Shown one piece after another: positions 19,140 through 31,500 of a DNA stretch of 64,000 nt. The translations under genes were made by a program, and so were the position numbers. Origin of the DNA: Symsagittifera roscoffensis (Eukaryota > Xenacoelomorpha > Acoela > Convolutidae); NCBI RefSeq assembly GCF_963678635.1, contig NC_087068.1:10732027-10796026 (forward strand), read 5' to 3'. Each line of letters starts with the position of its first letter. Position 1 is the stretch's first letter. The notes below the pieces were generated by a model. That model did no database searches. It was not told the origin of the DNA and saw nothing but the letters and a program-made list of their open reading frames with translations.

Positions 19140-22100
19140 TATTGATGATTATTTTTGCACAAGGTTGAATTATTGATTGGAAACATTATAAAATCAAGAG
19201 TATTTTCCGTTATGTCAGTTTCTTGCTCACGCAACGTGTTTATAAATTCTTTGACCTCTTAACCTGAATATGCTGTGAGATTTAAAATATGACTACTCAC
19301 GGAGTGTCGCCAAATATTGGGAAAGGGTTCATTTTCACGCAAAACTGTGTGCCCAAACCCACGACGGTTAACGGGGCTACAGGCTGACGCTGGGCAATTA
19401 TCTTTGATCTCAAAGCATCAAATGATTAAACTATCTTAAAAATAGGCACAAGGTCACATCACAGTTGTCGCGTTAGTCTATTGGTCTACCTACAAGTAAC
19501 TCAGGTGTATTTTTCCCACTCAACTTCGAGTAAATCAACAAACTCGGGACAAGAAAGGTTGTCCTTCAATTTGTATCATTTTAAATTTTTTCGTTGTCGA
19601 AAAAGAATAAACAGCTGGAAAACTTCAAAAAATATTTGAAAGACAATTTTTTTCACTTTAATAATTTTTTGCATCTTTTTGGTCTTCTCGCAAAAATTAC
19701 TGGTACTTATATTTTTCCGACCATTTGTAGTAAGGAATTTTTAAATCCATTTTTTTCTCCAAATAAGTCTGCTTCTACAAAGATACGTCGTACCAGGTAT
19801 TTGTATCTATCAGCTTGAATTAGTTTCAGTTATGATCGAGGTTGCGTTCATAAATTTCAAGAAAAAATTTTCTTGGTTTTAAAAAAAAAAGATGCTCCGA
19901 ATGTTCAGTTTTTTCACTCTGATGTCAAATAGTTTTTTAAACAGTGTCGTCATTTTTAGTAAGTAAAGATAAGTTTTTTGTGCTTTTGTCTACATTGCGG
20001 CTATTCTTGCTTAAAAAATGTGTTACAATAATATTTTTTGTGGCCGAAACTTTAAACCGTCTTGATATTCCAATTGCTACAAATGCATCCCTCGAAAAAC
20101 TCCTAAAGTTAGTGTTCCTTGAGCTATTTTCCTTGAACTATTTGTAAGATTCTGTTCAACTGAAAAAAATCGAACAATCTAATTTCAGCGTTGAAGGCTG
20201 ACCACAAAGAAAAACTTTAAATTTGTAAAATATATTTTACTCGCGTGATTTCAGTATCTAACTAATCAAATTTTTAGAGACTCAGGCGCGATAAATTTCC
20301 CACGAACTACAAATTTTACTACAATTCTACGATTCCTTGAAAAGTTGAACAAATGTGCGGCGTATAAGTGATCAAGTTGATTAGATATCCATTTGCAAGA
20401 TCTGAGACTTCGGTGGGTGTGAGTTCGAACCAAGGCGGCGAAATTTATGGTAAATGAACCACGTGTGTAAATCCCAAACACGATTGTGATTTGATTTCAA
20501 AAGCATCCATGTTTACAAAATGCATTTGTTGCACTTGCTCCTAAAAACTTGCTCCTAAAAACTCTTGGTTGCGAGAGAAAGTGACTTGTTATCGTGAACT
20601 AAACTTTTTCGCCGTGAACAATTTTTCTTACGAACCTCAAAGAAATTGATCGGGCTTTGTTATGGAAACTCAAGGCTTATTCTTTTTCCAGGCTTATTCT
20701 TTCTTGGTCTAATAGACAACCGCAAGTTTTTGTATCATGATGCCTGGAGTTCAGCAAACGCTGCTCGGACCCCTCTTGTCTCCATTTGTATGAAATTTAA
20801 TTCGCTCGTCTGCTTATTTTTGTCGGTTCAAAATCCAAAAAGCAAAGTTTTCTGTTTTGCTGATATGTTCTAAAGTATAACTGAAGGTCGTCTTGAAGAT
20901 GGTTAATTTACAAATCTGATTAAAAAATTGTTTTACAAGTCTGACTAAAAAATTGTTTTAAAACTTCTTAGTTCTAAATTTTCTGCTAAGTTTAATTTTT
21001 ATGGAACTTTCAATTTCAGCTCATTGGACTTCTGCTTCAGTTTTTTCCCCTAATTAAGTCTCACTAAATTAGACTGATTGCTAGTATAAAGCTATTGATT
21101 GCGTTTTTTGACTGTTTTGCTTTTATTGAACATTAAATTTCTGTAGTTTTTATAGTTTGTTTTAACTTTTTTGTTGTTGTTGTTTTACCATTAGTGGTTT
21201 CCGTCTCCTTTTTGTTCGCTAGCTTGCAATGCTATGCTCGCGTTGCATCGCAAGGATTGCGCAGCTCCGCTTGGGCTGTATAAAAAGTTAAAAATCAAAT
21301 TTTACACCGCGCAATAAAATATACAATTTGGCATATATATTATTATATCATTTTTAATATAGAACATAAATAATCAGCCCAAAGTGAACCAAATGATTTT
21401 TCAAAGGGACTGTTGCCGTGTGTTTAGCAAAAAGTTGTATAATTTTTGAATAAATATTTTTTAGATTTGATATTTCTCAGCTTCAAATTTTAATTGAATC
21501 ATTATTAGAAGTATAACTATCAAATGATTCTACCCATTTTGTTTTAAAGAATCCAAATGGTGATTTTTTTATTGGCAAAATAGTTTTGCGACATCAAAGC
21601 TGATCATATTTTTTAAAAAGGCAGCTTATATTTATTCCCCAATTATTTTGTTTAATTGCTCGGTTAATATCTCGGATGGCATATTTGTGACACTAATTGT
21701 TGTTGTTTTTTTTCTGAAAAAAGTGTTATATATGCTTCTGAATCTGAATATGTTATATACCGTTTGTAGCTCACAGTTCATTGAAAATTTTACAGACTGC
21801 CTTCAATTTTTTGTTCAGTATTTTTTTTTGTAATTTTTTTGTGATTTCGGCAGTGATTTTGTAATTTTTGTGACTTCGGCTGTTTTTGCGATTTTTTGTG
21901 ACTTCGGCAGGATCGTCTTTTTGTGTTTTTTAGGACTATTCATTATTGTACCTTGAATATCTAATGCAAGAAAACCAAAACGACATTTTTTTCTAAAAAA
22001 ACTAGTCGAAATCTTGCAGCTACTCAACGAAGTTAATATGCCACATCCTGACACTTCAGCTTAAAAGGTATATAAAGTTCTCAATTATAAAAGTCTGAAA

Positions 22101-24610
22101 ATTACTATAAAAATCAAGTGTACTATGAAGACTGTAATAAATAAAGACTTCTCAGTTTCTTGGAGGTTTTTGAATGTCAAACTATGACTAACTTGTTTGA
22201 ATATTCATTAGGATTTCTCTCTTTGGAACTTTTAAGCACAGCTTTTCTTTTACTTTCTTAGTTGAAAGGTAGAGACTAATTCTTGTGCAAACTCTACTTT
22301 TCATGCCAAATTTAAGCTCAGCGAAGAAAGCGTTCGCTGCTTAACATTTTTGCGATCAATGTAAATTTTGAGTTTGATTAATTGTTGTCTGTAAGTATGA
22401 TACAAGTAAAAGATTTAGCCTTGACACAGGTATGACAGACAATTTCGGTTTTTTATGGAGCTTGATTAGAAATAGCTCAATTTTTATCACAGTATTTGAA
22501 TAGAGGTAATTAAAAGTGCTTGAGTAAACAGCAAGGTCTTGTTTGAGTCAGTTTGTGTTATCGGCCTGCTTTTATGATAATACCGATTAATTGTTTATCT
22601 TCCAGCCATTTTGTCTCGAAAATTTTACACCAAAATTACATTGAGCTCGATTCGCTAAACCCTTGGACGAAACCTACAAGCATTTTCCACAATTGTAAGA
22701 ATCTGTCTAATTTTGAGTACTGCTGACAAAACAATACATCGTATCAGGATTGAGTCTTGACTTCTACCAGGATTTTTTCGGCTTCTCTTCATAAGGCTGC
22801 AAGTTTTTATTCGTGAAAAAATTAAAACATTTAAGAATAATGAAAAAGTTGGTGTTTTGGTTATTGTTACTTCGGCTGATTTGTAGGGAATAAGGCGACA
22901 TTGCCCAGCCTAAAAATTAGGAGTTGCATGTGTCAGTTACAATGTATAACCAGGGACACAATAGTGTTTCTTTTTAAAAATCATAGTGGGTGGTTAGAGT
23001 GTAAATCATTTTTTCTTGATGCAATGTGATATTTTGCGTCTTATCGGATTAGTTAGCTCGCCTCAATTCGATTTCTAGTAATTTTTAGAGTTATGATTAA
23101 TTGCCGCACACAAACAATTCATTTTTGCGCATTGAATTGTGTAGATAAAAGGATTCAAACGCACATAAATAGTCCATGAAAATGTCAAAATTTACAATTT
23201 TTCAACCCCCATAGCTTCACGAAAAAATATCACAATCAAAATATTATCTGTTTGACTTTGAGCTCAGGTCATTGATATTTTTTACGTGGTATAAAACATT
23301 TCCGTCAACATCAACTTTGATCTGCTCCCGGAAATTGGGCAGAGGAAAAAACTCAGCAATGTTTAAATAAATATTTTCATTTTTCTATAGCGTTCCAGGA
23401 AATGAAGATTTTTTGCTTGAAAACCCTGGTTGACCGCCCCACCAAAAATGCTTATTCTACAATTTCATACCTTGAGAGTATCAGCAAAGTTTTCAAAACT
23501 GTATAAAAAAGTTTTAATTGAATCGATGATGTTGAACCTTTCCTATTTCAATTTAAGATGAAAAATGCTTCTCAAACAGGTGTTATACATGAAAAGTGTG
23601 TAATAAGCAATTCTTAATCCACAATTGATATCATTTAATCATATATCATAGATTCATTTTTTTAATTTTTATATTCTAAAATAAATCTCATTCTGTAAAA
23701 AACGGGCCTCTTTTCAACCACTGCATTTTTTAAAGTTGAAGCTTCCGAGCCTTATTACATTTGCGATAGCAAGTATCTTGTTATCGGGATCTAGACTTTT
23801 GTTCTGTAAACAACTTTTCTTACCAATTTTACTTGCTTCACAATTTTTTAGTGAAACTTAGAACGAGACTCCTCACTTGGCTTAGAGGTAATGAATGAAT
23901 GAAACTGAAAACATTTTTTTCCAGGAAAAATTGAATTATCGGATTTTAGTTTGTCAGCTTAGTTAAAACATGGTCAATTTTTTTTGTTTTGGGCTATTTT
24001 CATCGGAGATGAAAGTGTTTTAATTTGTTCCTGTAAATTGTAAAATTAATAGCCCTGATGTTGTTTATTTTCCTAGTTTTTTCCTCTCAAAAGCTTTTTT
24101 TTCGGCCTAAATGGTGTTGGCTTATATTTTTGTCGGATTAGCTACTTTTTTGTAGCTTCAAAGTCATTTTTTTTGAATTTTGAATGCTTACTTATTACTG
24201 ATGGTTGAGGTTTTCAGTGTGATTTCTTTTCGATTTTTTCCCTATTTTTTCAATTTTGTGATTTCCGTCTTTTTACTATAGCATGCAATCTGCGCTGGCA
24301 TGATATCGCAAGCGATGCGAAGTTTTGCTTCGCCTTTGCGCATAAATAAGTTTTTGTTACGAATTTTGTGTAAAAGTGATAGCAATAAATTACATGGTAA
24401 ATCACCAAACGCTAAATCTGTTTGATTGTTGCAACTAAACCTCAAGGTTTTCTCGCATGTGAAAAATATTTGGTGGTTGTGTTTTATTCAAACACTAAAC
24501 ACACAGTTTCAAAGCAGAACCACAGTTATTTTTGATTTTTTTTATTGAAAAAAGATAATCGTAAAAATTCAGTTATGAAAAACTGCTTATCTTACCATTT
24601 TCATGTTAAA
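19140..24610. other. Intergenic region, no gene recognised
   Basis: About 5.5 kb of AT-rich DNA with scattered repeats. There is a tRNA-like B box (GAGTTCGAACC) at about 20,420-20,430. A pair of related repeats in the same orientation lies at about 21,190-21,290 and 24,250-24,360 (each has a phrase like TTTCCGTCT followed by GCATGCAAT or TTGCAATGCT and a GC-rich hairpin). A partial copy of the GATAAAT SINE lies at 22,885-22,970. Short tandem units with TGACTTCGGC lie at 21,840-21,915. None of the short open frames resembles a known protein. Confidence 0.5.
21838..21915. repeat. Short imperfect tandem repeat with GTGACTTCGGC
   Basis: Three to four units of about 25-30 bp share TGA(C/T)TTCGGC separated by T-rich spacers. 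Confidence 0.6.
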
Positions 24611-24625
24611 ACAAGAGCTTATCAT

Positions 24626-24993
24626 CAGGGGCGGATTTAAGGGGGGATGTCTCCCTCAGGGATTCGACCCCTCACCAACCAAAGTGTCCCCTCTGATATT
24701 ATTTGATGACAGATGACACCCATTTTCGTTCGACCAACCGAAAAAGTTTTTCTAAAGGCGTCATTGGCGCCAATATTGACTAATTTTGAAGGGGAGCGTA
24801 CGCCAAAAACAAACGCATTTATTGAAGTCCAAAATATTTGGGCCCCAATATTTAAGTCAAAAAAGTGTCGTTATAGTGGTTCTGGGAGTGCTTAGAAAAT
24901 CAATTTGGTCGACCTAAAAACAAAGTCGAAAAAACTTCGAAATTTTTTGAAAATCTGCCCCTCCCCCTCGAGAAAGTCCTAGATCCGCCCCTG
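24626..24993. mobile_element. hAT-like non-autonomous element (MITE), 368 bp
   Basis: Terminal inverted repeats begin CAGGGGCGGAT and end ATCCGCCCCTG, the CAG...CTG pattern of hAT elements. The flanking octamers CTTATCAT (24,618-24,625) and CTTATGAG (24,994-25,001) match at 6 of 8 bases, as expected for a decayed 8-bp hAT target duplication. There is no transposase frame. The interior has the phrase GGCGCC, shared with related copies at 26.7, 30.2, 52.0 and 60.8 kb. Confidence 0.75.
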
Positions 24994-25473
24994 CTTATGA
25001 GGTAGATACGCATCATACGTCATCCTGTACGTATGAACCTGTTGGAAATTGTAGGATAAGAAGTTTTTCATATACGAAAATTGTATGACTAGGAGTTTTG
25101 GTCAAGCTGGGAATGTTCAAATGAGTTTAAAAGGAGGAAATCCAGTTTATTTTTTCATGTTGAGTTAATTTGAAACTAAAGACCGTACTTATAAACGCCA
25201 GTTATTCCCAGCTACAAACAAATCCAGTTGAGATCCTATATCCAAAACATATTTTTAGAGCTGTAGTTTGTGATGTTTCGCTTGAACAATTTATGGGATT
25301 TCAGTTCGCACTTGGTTCACTGCTTTCACATTATAAGCCATTGGAAAAAAACTGAAATGGAAATCATATTTTAAATGTGTAGCTTTAATAAACTGGACTA
25401 ATTTATTTAATTTTAAATCAATTTAGTTATATAGATGTCAAAATCAATCGGATTTTGGCCAAATCAGCAGATT

Positions 25474-25558
25474 ATGGATGTCTTTTTGCAGCGTTTCGTT
25501 TGCATTCTGCTGCTATCATTATGCCTCATAACTTCTCTAGCTTTGTCGTCAGTTGAAA
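25474..25558 (+). CDS. Transferrin-like exon 1: signal peptide
   Basis: It encodes MDVFLQRFVCILLLSLCLIT and SLALSSVE. This is a charged start followed by a hydrophobic core, a textbook signal peptide. The donor GAAA|GTAAGT is strong and in phase 1, which fits the exon 2 acceptor. It was chosen as exon 1 on that basis. Confidence 0.82.
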
Positions 25559-28500
25559 GTAAGTCAACAGAAATGCTCAAAAAATCTTTTTTTTGTTAAT
25601 CTTTAGTTGTTCAGTTTGCGTTTGGTCATTTGGAATTTAAATTTGAAAACCTTATTAGTTTTCTGAGAAATCTTTTCATAGTTTAATCATCGCAGAATTC
25701 ATAAACGTTCAATGGCTTGCCAAAGAATTTTTGACGGGGGCGGTTTTTTGAAAAATTTGTGTCAACTACTCCTTTCGGATCAACCGTATAATCTATCTCT
25801 CCCCCCCCCCCCCCCCCCCCCCCGCCTAAGTGACCTACCGTAGAATGCCCTCCCCAAGCATGTATTAAGTCTGAAAATTATTTCTGTATATGCATTTCAT
25901 ACAAACGCGCAAATAAAATTGGTTTTTACATCTTTTTTCCATGCGGGATTGCATTTGTATGCTGTTAATTACGCAAATCAATGTTTTCATTTCAATTTTC
26001 TTTAGTAATACGGCCATTTTGAACGAATCTAGGCTATACTCAAAGTTAGCTTATGAAAATCCATATTTCCCCCTAAATCGATTTGGGGGATGGGATTGTA
26101 CGGTTGGTCTCTCCTTTCTCTTGAAGTACTAAAATTATCCCTTTGGTGCCAAAATGTTCCCAAAGATATTTTCCAACAGCCATTTTTCAACCTTCAAAAT
26201 TTTTGGTGTTATTTTTGCCGCAAAATCTTGAGGGGGAGGGAAGGATACGCTGGAAAATTGAACCAAAAATGCTTAGAAACGGCTTAGAAAAAAATGTGTT
26301 ATGTAATGTGTGCCTAGCATGAACGATTTAATATGCCGCGGAGCTCGAACAATTTAGAATATCTGACCTAACAAAAAAAATCCGACAATGTTACAAAAAC
26401 TGGTGTCTCCTGTGAACGCCACTGATAAAAACTAAATTAAAACTAAATATTTGTTAACTTTTGTCGGCTGTCATCCTCTGTGTTTTTCCTTGTCAACATT
26501 TGCTGTCGTATTTACGAAATATTACAACTATGTGCACTATTCACGACTTGGGTTGTTTTATGTCTTTGTCAGCTCCTCTGAGGTGGTGTGTGAACTCTGA
26601 TTTGGAGGAGGAGAAATGCAGGGCCATGTCCAATGCATTCACAGCCCACAAACTCAAACCAACCATACTCTGTGTACTCTCCGCAAACACTGAAGGTATT
26701 AACACAGGCGCGGATCTAGGAATTTCTCGAGGGGGAGGCGCGGATTTTCAAAAAATTTTGTCGACCTTTTTTTAGGTCGACTAAATTGATTTTCTGAGCT
26801 CTCTGTAAACACTATAAACAAAGCAACCCATTTATTTTGCCCAAATTTTCTGCGCCGCAGGCAAAATTTTGAAAAAAAAACAGGCCAAAAAAGAAGTTTT
26901 TAGGCAATTTTTGGAAATTTTTTTTCGGCGCGCGCTCCCCCGTTGCCGAAAATTAGTATATATTGGCGCCAAAGGTGCCTTCAGAAAAATTTTAGTGTTC
27001 GTCACCAAAAATGGATATCTCAAAATATTACAAAGGGGAGATATCCGGTACCGTATCTCCCCTTCCCCTTTACAAATTACCATGTAATAGGCGTCGGTCA
27101 TTTTACTAATTCTGTCAAAAAATGAATCAGGAGCAATATTTATTAATTGAAGCCCTTGGTTCAAACTAAACTCTTGGGGCCCACCACTAATCACATTCGA
27201 GGATTTTCACTTCCATTTTTTATATCTTGTTAATTTCGAGTTTGGGCTGCAGAAGTAAATAGACATCTAAAGAAGAATTCCTCATTCCAAGAAGGCCAAA
27301 TGCCCGAAATTGATAGTTCCAATAATAATGCAGTATTGAAAGTTCTGACAAATTAAGCTGAAAACCCCGAGGATTGTCATGTTAGCATGTTTACACCATC
27401 GAGATGCTCTTATCCACTTTCCTTCCACATTTAAATTTTTACTTTTTTTCAGTTGATTTACGTGTTATAATGGCTGAATGCGTTATGTTACGAAGTAATG
27501 TAAGAAGAACAAATGTCTTCACAGTAGTTAACTTGTTCATCATTGCATTTTTACAACGTAAAAATAGTTTTTGAAGACTGAAGTTCACATTTGGCGGGAG
27601 GGATTAGAAACGCGCCTATCGAGCGTAGTGTAGTAGTATGACTCAACTTCTTTTGCCAACCTAACTCGCATATAAAAGTGCTCATTTGGTGGCACTTTTG
27701 CTATAAACACAATCTGTTGCTTTGGAAATTTCATACCATCTGTTCTTTGCTTCAAATGTGACTAGTGTTTGCGTAGCCTTAAGCGACCGTGGGACAGATG
27801 GATGGACGTGAGACTTCTAATCAACAGGTCGGAGGTTCAACGCGGCACTTAGCAATCTTTTCAATTTTCTGGCATTTTTGCTGCAGAGAATTGGCAATTT
27901 GTTATCACCTATAGCTGCATTATTGATAACTTATATTAGATATTTTCAAGAGTTGATGGCGCAGATGTGAGAACGTGAGGCGCCAGTTCTCGGGATCTTT
28001 GGTGCGAACCGATACACAGCAAAACAGTTACTATTTTGAGGCTTATTTCTACTTTTTCTTATCACATTATAGAGCTGCTTGTGGTCGTTTTCTCGCTACT
28101 GTTTTCGAAGCACAGTATGTTGATTTTTTAGACGCATATGCTTATCGCTACGCCCTTTAAAACCCTACTATTTATGAATGCGACTGTTCCGAAATTCTTG
28201 CGAATCTTGCGAACCTTGCAGGAGTGTTGCAAAATTTGCATACATAATTAGGAAAGAAAAATCTTGCAAGAATTTTGGACGATAGAACGCCCCGGAAACT
28301 TTATTCACTATAAAAATTTAATTGAACAGTCCAAAATTGTAAAGGAATTCTAATTTAACGGAAATCTGTAACACAGTTTTAATTTTTCGCATTTTTCGTT
28401 CTTGAAAATTCCCTGATTAGGGGCAGTCTGTTTTACAGTTTTAATTTATCGCATTGGTCTCTAGTGAAGTTTTGGACGATATAACGCCCGGAGACTTTAC

Positions 28501-31500
28501 TCGCTGTGAAGTTTTATTGAACAGTCCAAAATTGTAACGGAATTCTAATGCACACCAAAAGAGCAACATTATAACAGGTGGCAACTTTGTGTGTGAACTC
28601 ATAGAGTGGGGCATGTTTTTACCCGGGTTGACCGCCATAAAAAATGCAAAATGCAAAGTTCAAAAAAACGCAAAATTAAAAAATCGACGTTTCAGGGAAC
28701 AATTTTTAGCCTATTTTAGCCGCATTAAAAAAAATTTTTAGTCTAAATAAAAAACATTTTTCGAAGATTGCACATTTTTTATCTATATTGTAGGTTGGCT
28801 AAATTTTTCATACAAATGAAACAAGAATGACTATGATTTTTTAAGAATTCTTTTTTGTTAACAAAATACGATTAACCGTGAGATTTCTGACTTCTGCCCG
28901 TCCAATTAATTTTTTTTCTTGTCAGAAAATCCTTGGTTAAAGTGTTTCCGGGCAAGAAAAAACAATGTATTTAGCAAAACTCGAAAAGCAAAAATTTTCT
29001 TGATCAACGAAAAAAATGCTAATTTAATTTTCATGCATGAAAAATTGGTTGTCATAGATTCATTTTTGCACGTATGGAACGCATAAAATAGTAATTTCAT
29101 TTTCAGTCAATTGTACCTGCTACTGAAATTGTTTTTGTGAATAGCTTATTCTGACAGATGAATTGCTATTCAAAAATTCAATTTTACGCTTCTTTTGCCA
29201 ATTAATTTGACTGATTTAAATTATAAATAATGTTCGAAGTATATTAAAAAGCTATCAAGATTGTCAAGATATTCTGCTTATTTAATCTACAAATTTGAGT
29301 GGAAATTTGAATGAGTGAACTGGAACAAAATCAAACCTGAATCTGAAAAAGTATCTGAGAATCAGATTTACTAATTCGAACCAGTAATTACTAGTAAAGC
29401 AAGTAATTACTAGTAAGGCCAGCTTTACTAATTCGAACCAGTAAAACAAGCGAGCAGGCTTATCACAAAATAATAAGCCATGAAAATGTAGTTTAAGTTC
29501 AAACTTCAAATTGAACTTCAAAAAATCAAAACAATTTCTGCACAAAAATGAAAAAAAAAAAACTTCAGAACATTTTTATGAAACTTTTCTTTTCTGCTTA
29601 GTTTTTTTTTGACAATAACCGCTGCCCTTTTTGCCTAAATTTCTCTGATTAGAGAATATGCTTGAATTTAAGGTTTTCATCAGATCCCCTATCACACCAC
29701 GCCTAAGAAACAAACTATTTGAAAAGAAAAATGAAAAAAAAAAATGTATTTTTTAAGAACATGGTCGGAACATTCTGTTCTACTTGCACAGCAACTGGCT
29801 ATCCTTGTTTTTTAGTAACTATTGTAAATTATAGTTAAAACTTTCTCTTCTTGAAAAACATTTTTTTTGTTATTAATTTTTTCCTCGATCCCCTTTTCCA
29901 GTCTCCTCCTCCTCCCCCTCATCTGGTCACTCTGCGTGTCTGCGCACTCTGGCCAAAGGAGAGGCGGATGTGACGTCAGTGAAGGGCGTGGATGTGGGCG
30001 TGGCCTCAAAAAAGTTCCGACTCCAGGGCATCATGGCAGAGAATTACCCTGGACCTGGTGAGTACAAAAAAAAACCAACTAAATGAATTGTAATTTTTTA
30101 AACAAAAATAGCAGACTGCTGTTAAAGAGTATATTGCGACCACAGTAGCGATAAAAAATTCTTAAACTGAACTTTTCCAAAAAAAAATATCTAGAAAACG
30201 CTCCCTTCCAACGATTTGACCCCCTAACTACCCAAAGGGTCCCACCTTTGGTTTTATTTTACGACATCAATTTTCGACCAATCTGCCCTGAAATTTTTCA
30301 AAAGGTCGGCGCCAATTTTTCAAACTTTTCCGTAAAGCGCCCAACAGCAGGCATTTTTGCCCATTAAAAAAAATTGTCAAACTGGAAATTTATAGTGTTT
30401 TGAAAGAGCTGCGTGAATCAATTTGGCCATCTTAAAAAAGTTCAACAGCAGTCTAGATCCGTTCCTGCTGTATAGTATTTTATATTAACCAATCGTGATC
30501 AGTTACTAAAGCCTAAATACATTTTGTATCCTCAGTAATTTAATTGGCAAGACCGCTTTTTTATAAATTGAATCAAAGCTGATCACAACCTAACCTCTCT
30601 TAAACCAGTGTTTCCGAATTTGATTTTTCTGATTCTCAGTGGAATAAGAAATAGTCATCGATCCGTTTTTCTCTAAATAGGTTAGTTATTGAAAAAAAAG
30701 GTCATTCATAAAAAGTTCTTTAAATTTAAAGTGCTTGATGTTTTTTCCCCCAAATTCGATAGTTCAAAAACTTTCAAAAAAATTAAAGAATTGTTCCGTT
30801 TCCCTGAGTTCATTTGCACGTTTCCGAACGTCTGTTGGGTATGTCGTGAAAATTTTTTGCTGGAAATTCAGTTTATCTACGTGGTAACTGCCATTCAAAT
30901 TCTGGTTTTCCTCATTTAAGAAAATCCTTGGTTATTGTGTTTGAAAACAAAACACAAGATTTCAAAATGGAGATCAGTTTTTTTTGTTTTTTCAATAATG
31001 GAAGAAATTCTGATCATTCAACTTCTTAGTATGGAAAAAATGCTTGTCATAAATTTTAATCATAAAAGAGCTGCTTATAGAATTTGATACAATTTTTGAT
31101 ACAAAAAGAATGTAAAAAAGCTTGTTATTTAATTCCAGAGTGTGAACAAAAATGTCTATAAGGAAGATTCATTTTATGGAAAATGCTTATCCTAAATTGT
31201 AACAATAGACAAGTTGTTTATTGCATTTGATACCATTTTTGATATAAAAAGAATGTAAAAAAGCTTGTTATTTAATTCCAGAGTGTGAACAAAAATGTCT
31301 ATAAGGAAGTTCAATTGTATGGAAAATGGAAAATGCTTATCATAAATAGTAATAATAAAAAAAAGTTGCTTATTGCATTTGATACAATTTTTTGATAAAA
31401 AAATTTAAAAAAGCTCGTTATTTAATTCCAGACTCTGAACAAAAATGTCTATAAGGAAGATTCATTGTATGGAAAACGCTTATCACAAATTGTAATAATA

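Noticed and set aside
20281-20480. A functional tRNA gene at about 20.4 kb
   Set aside because: Only the B-box phrase is good; no acceptor stem or A box in register was found, so it was noted only within the intergenic entry.
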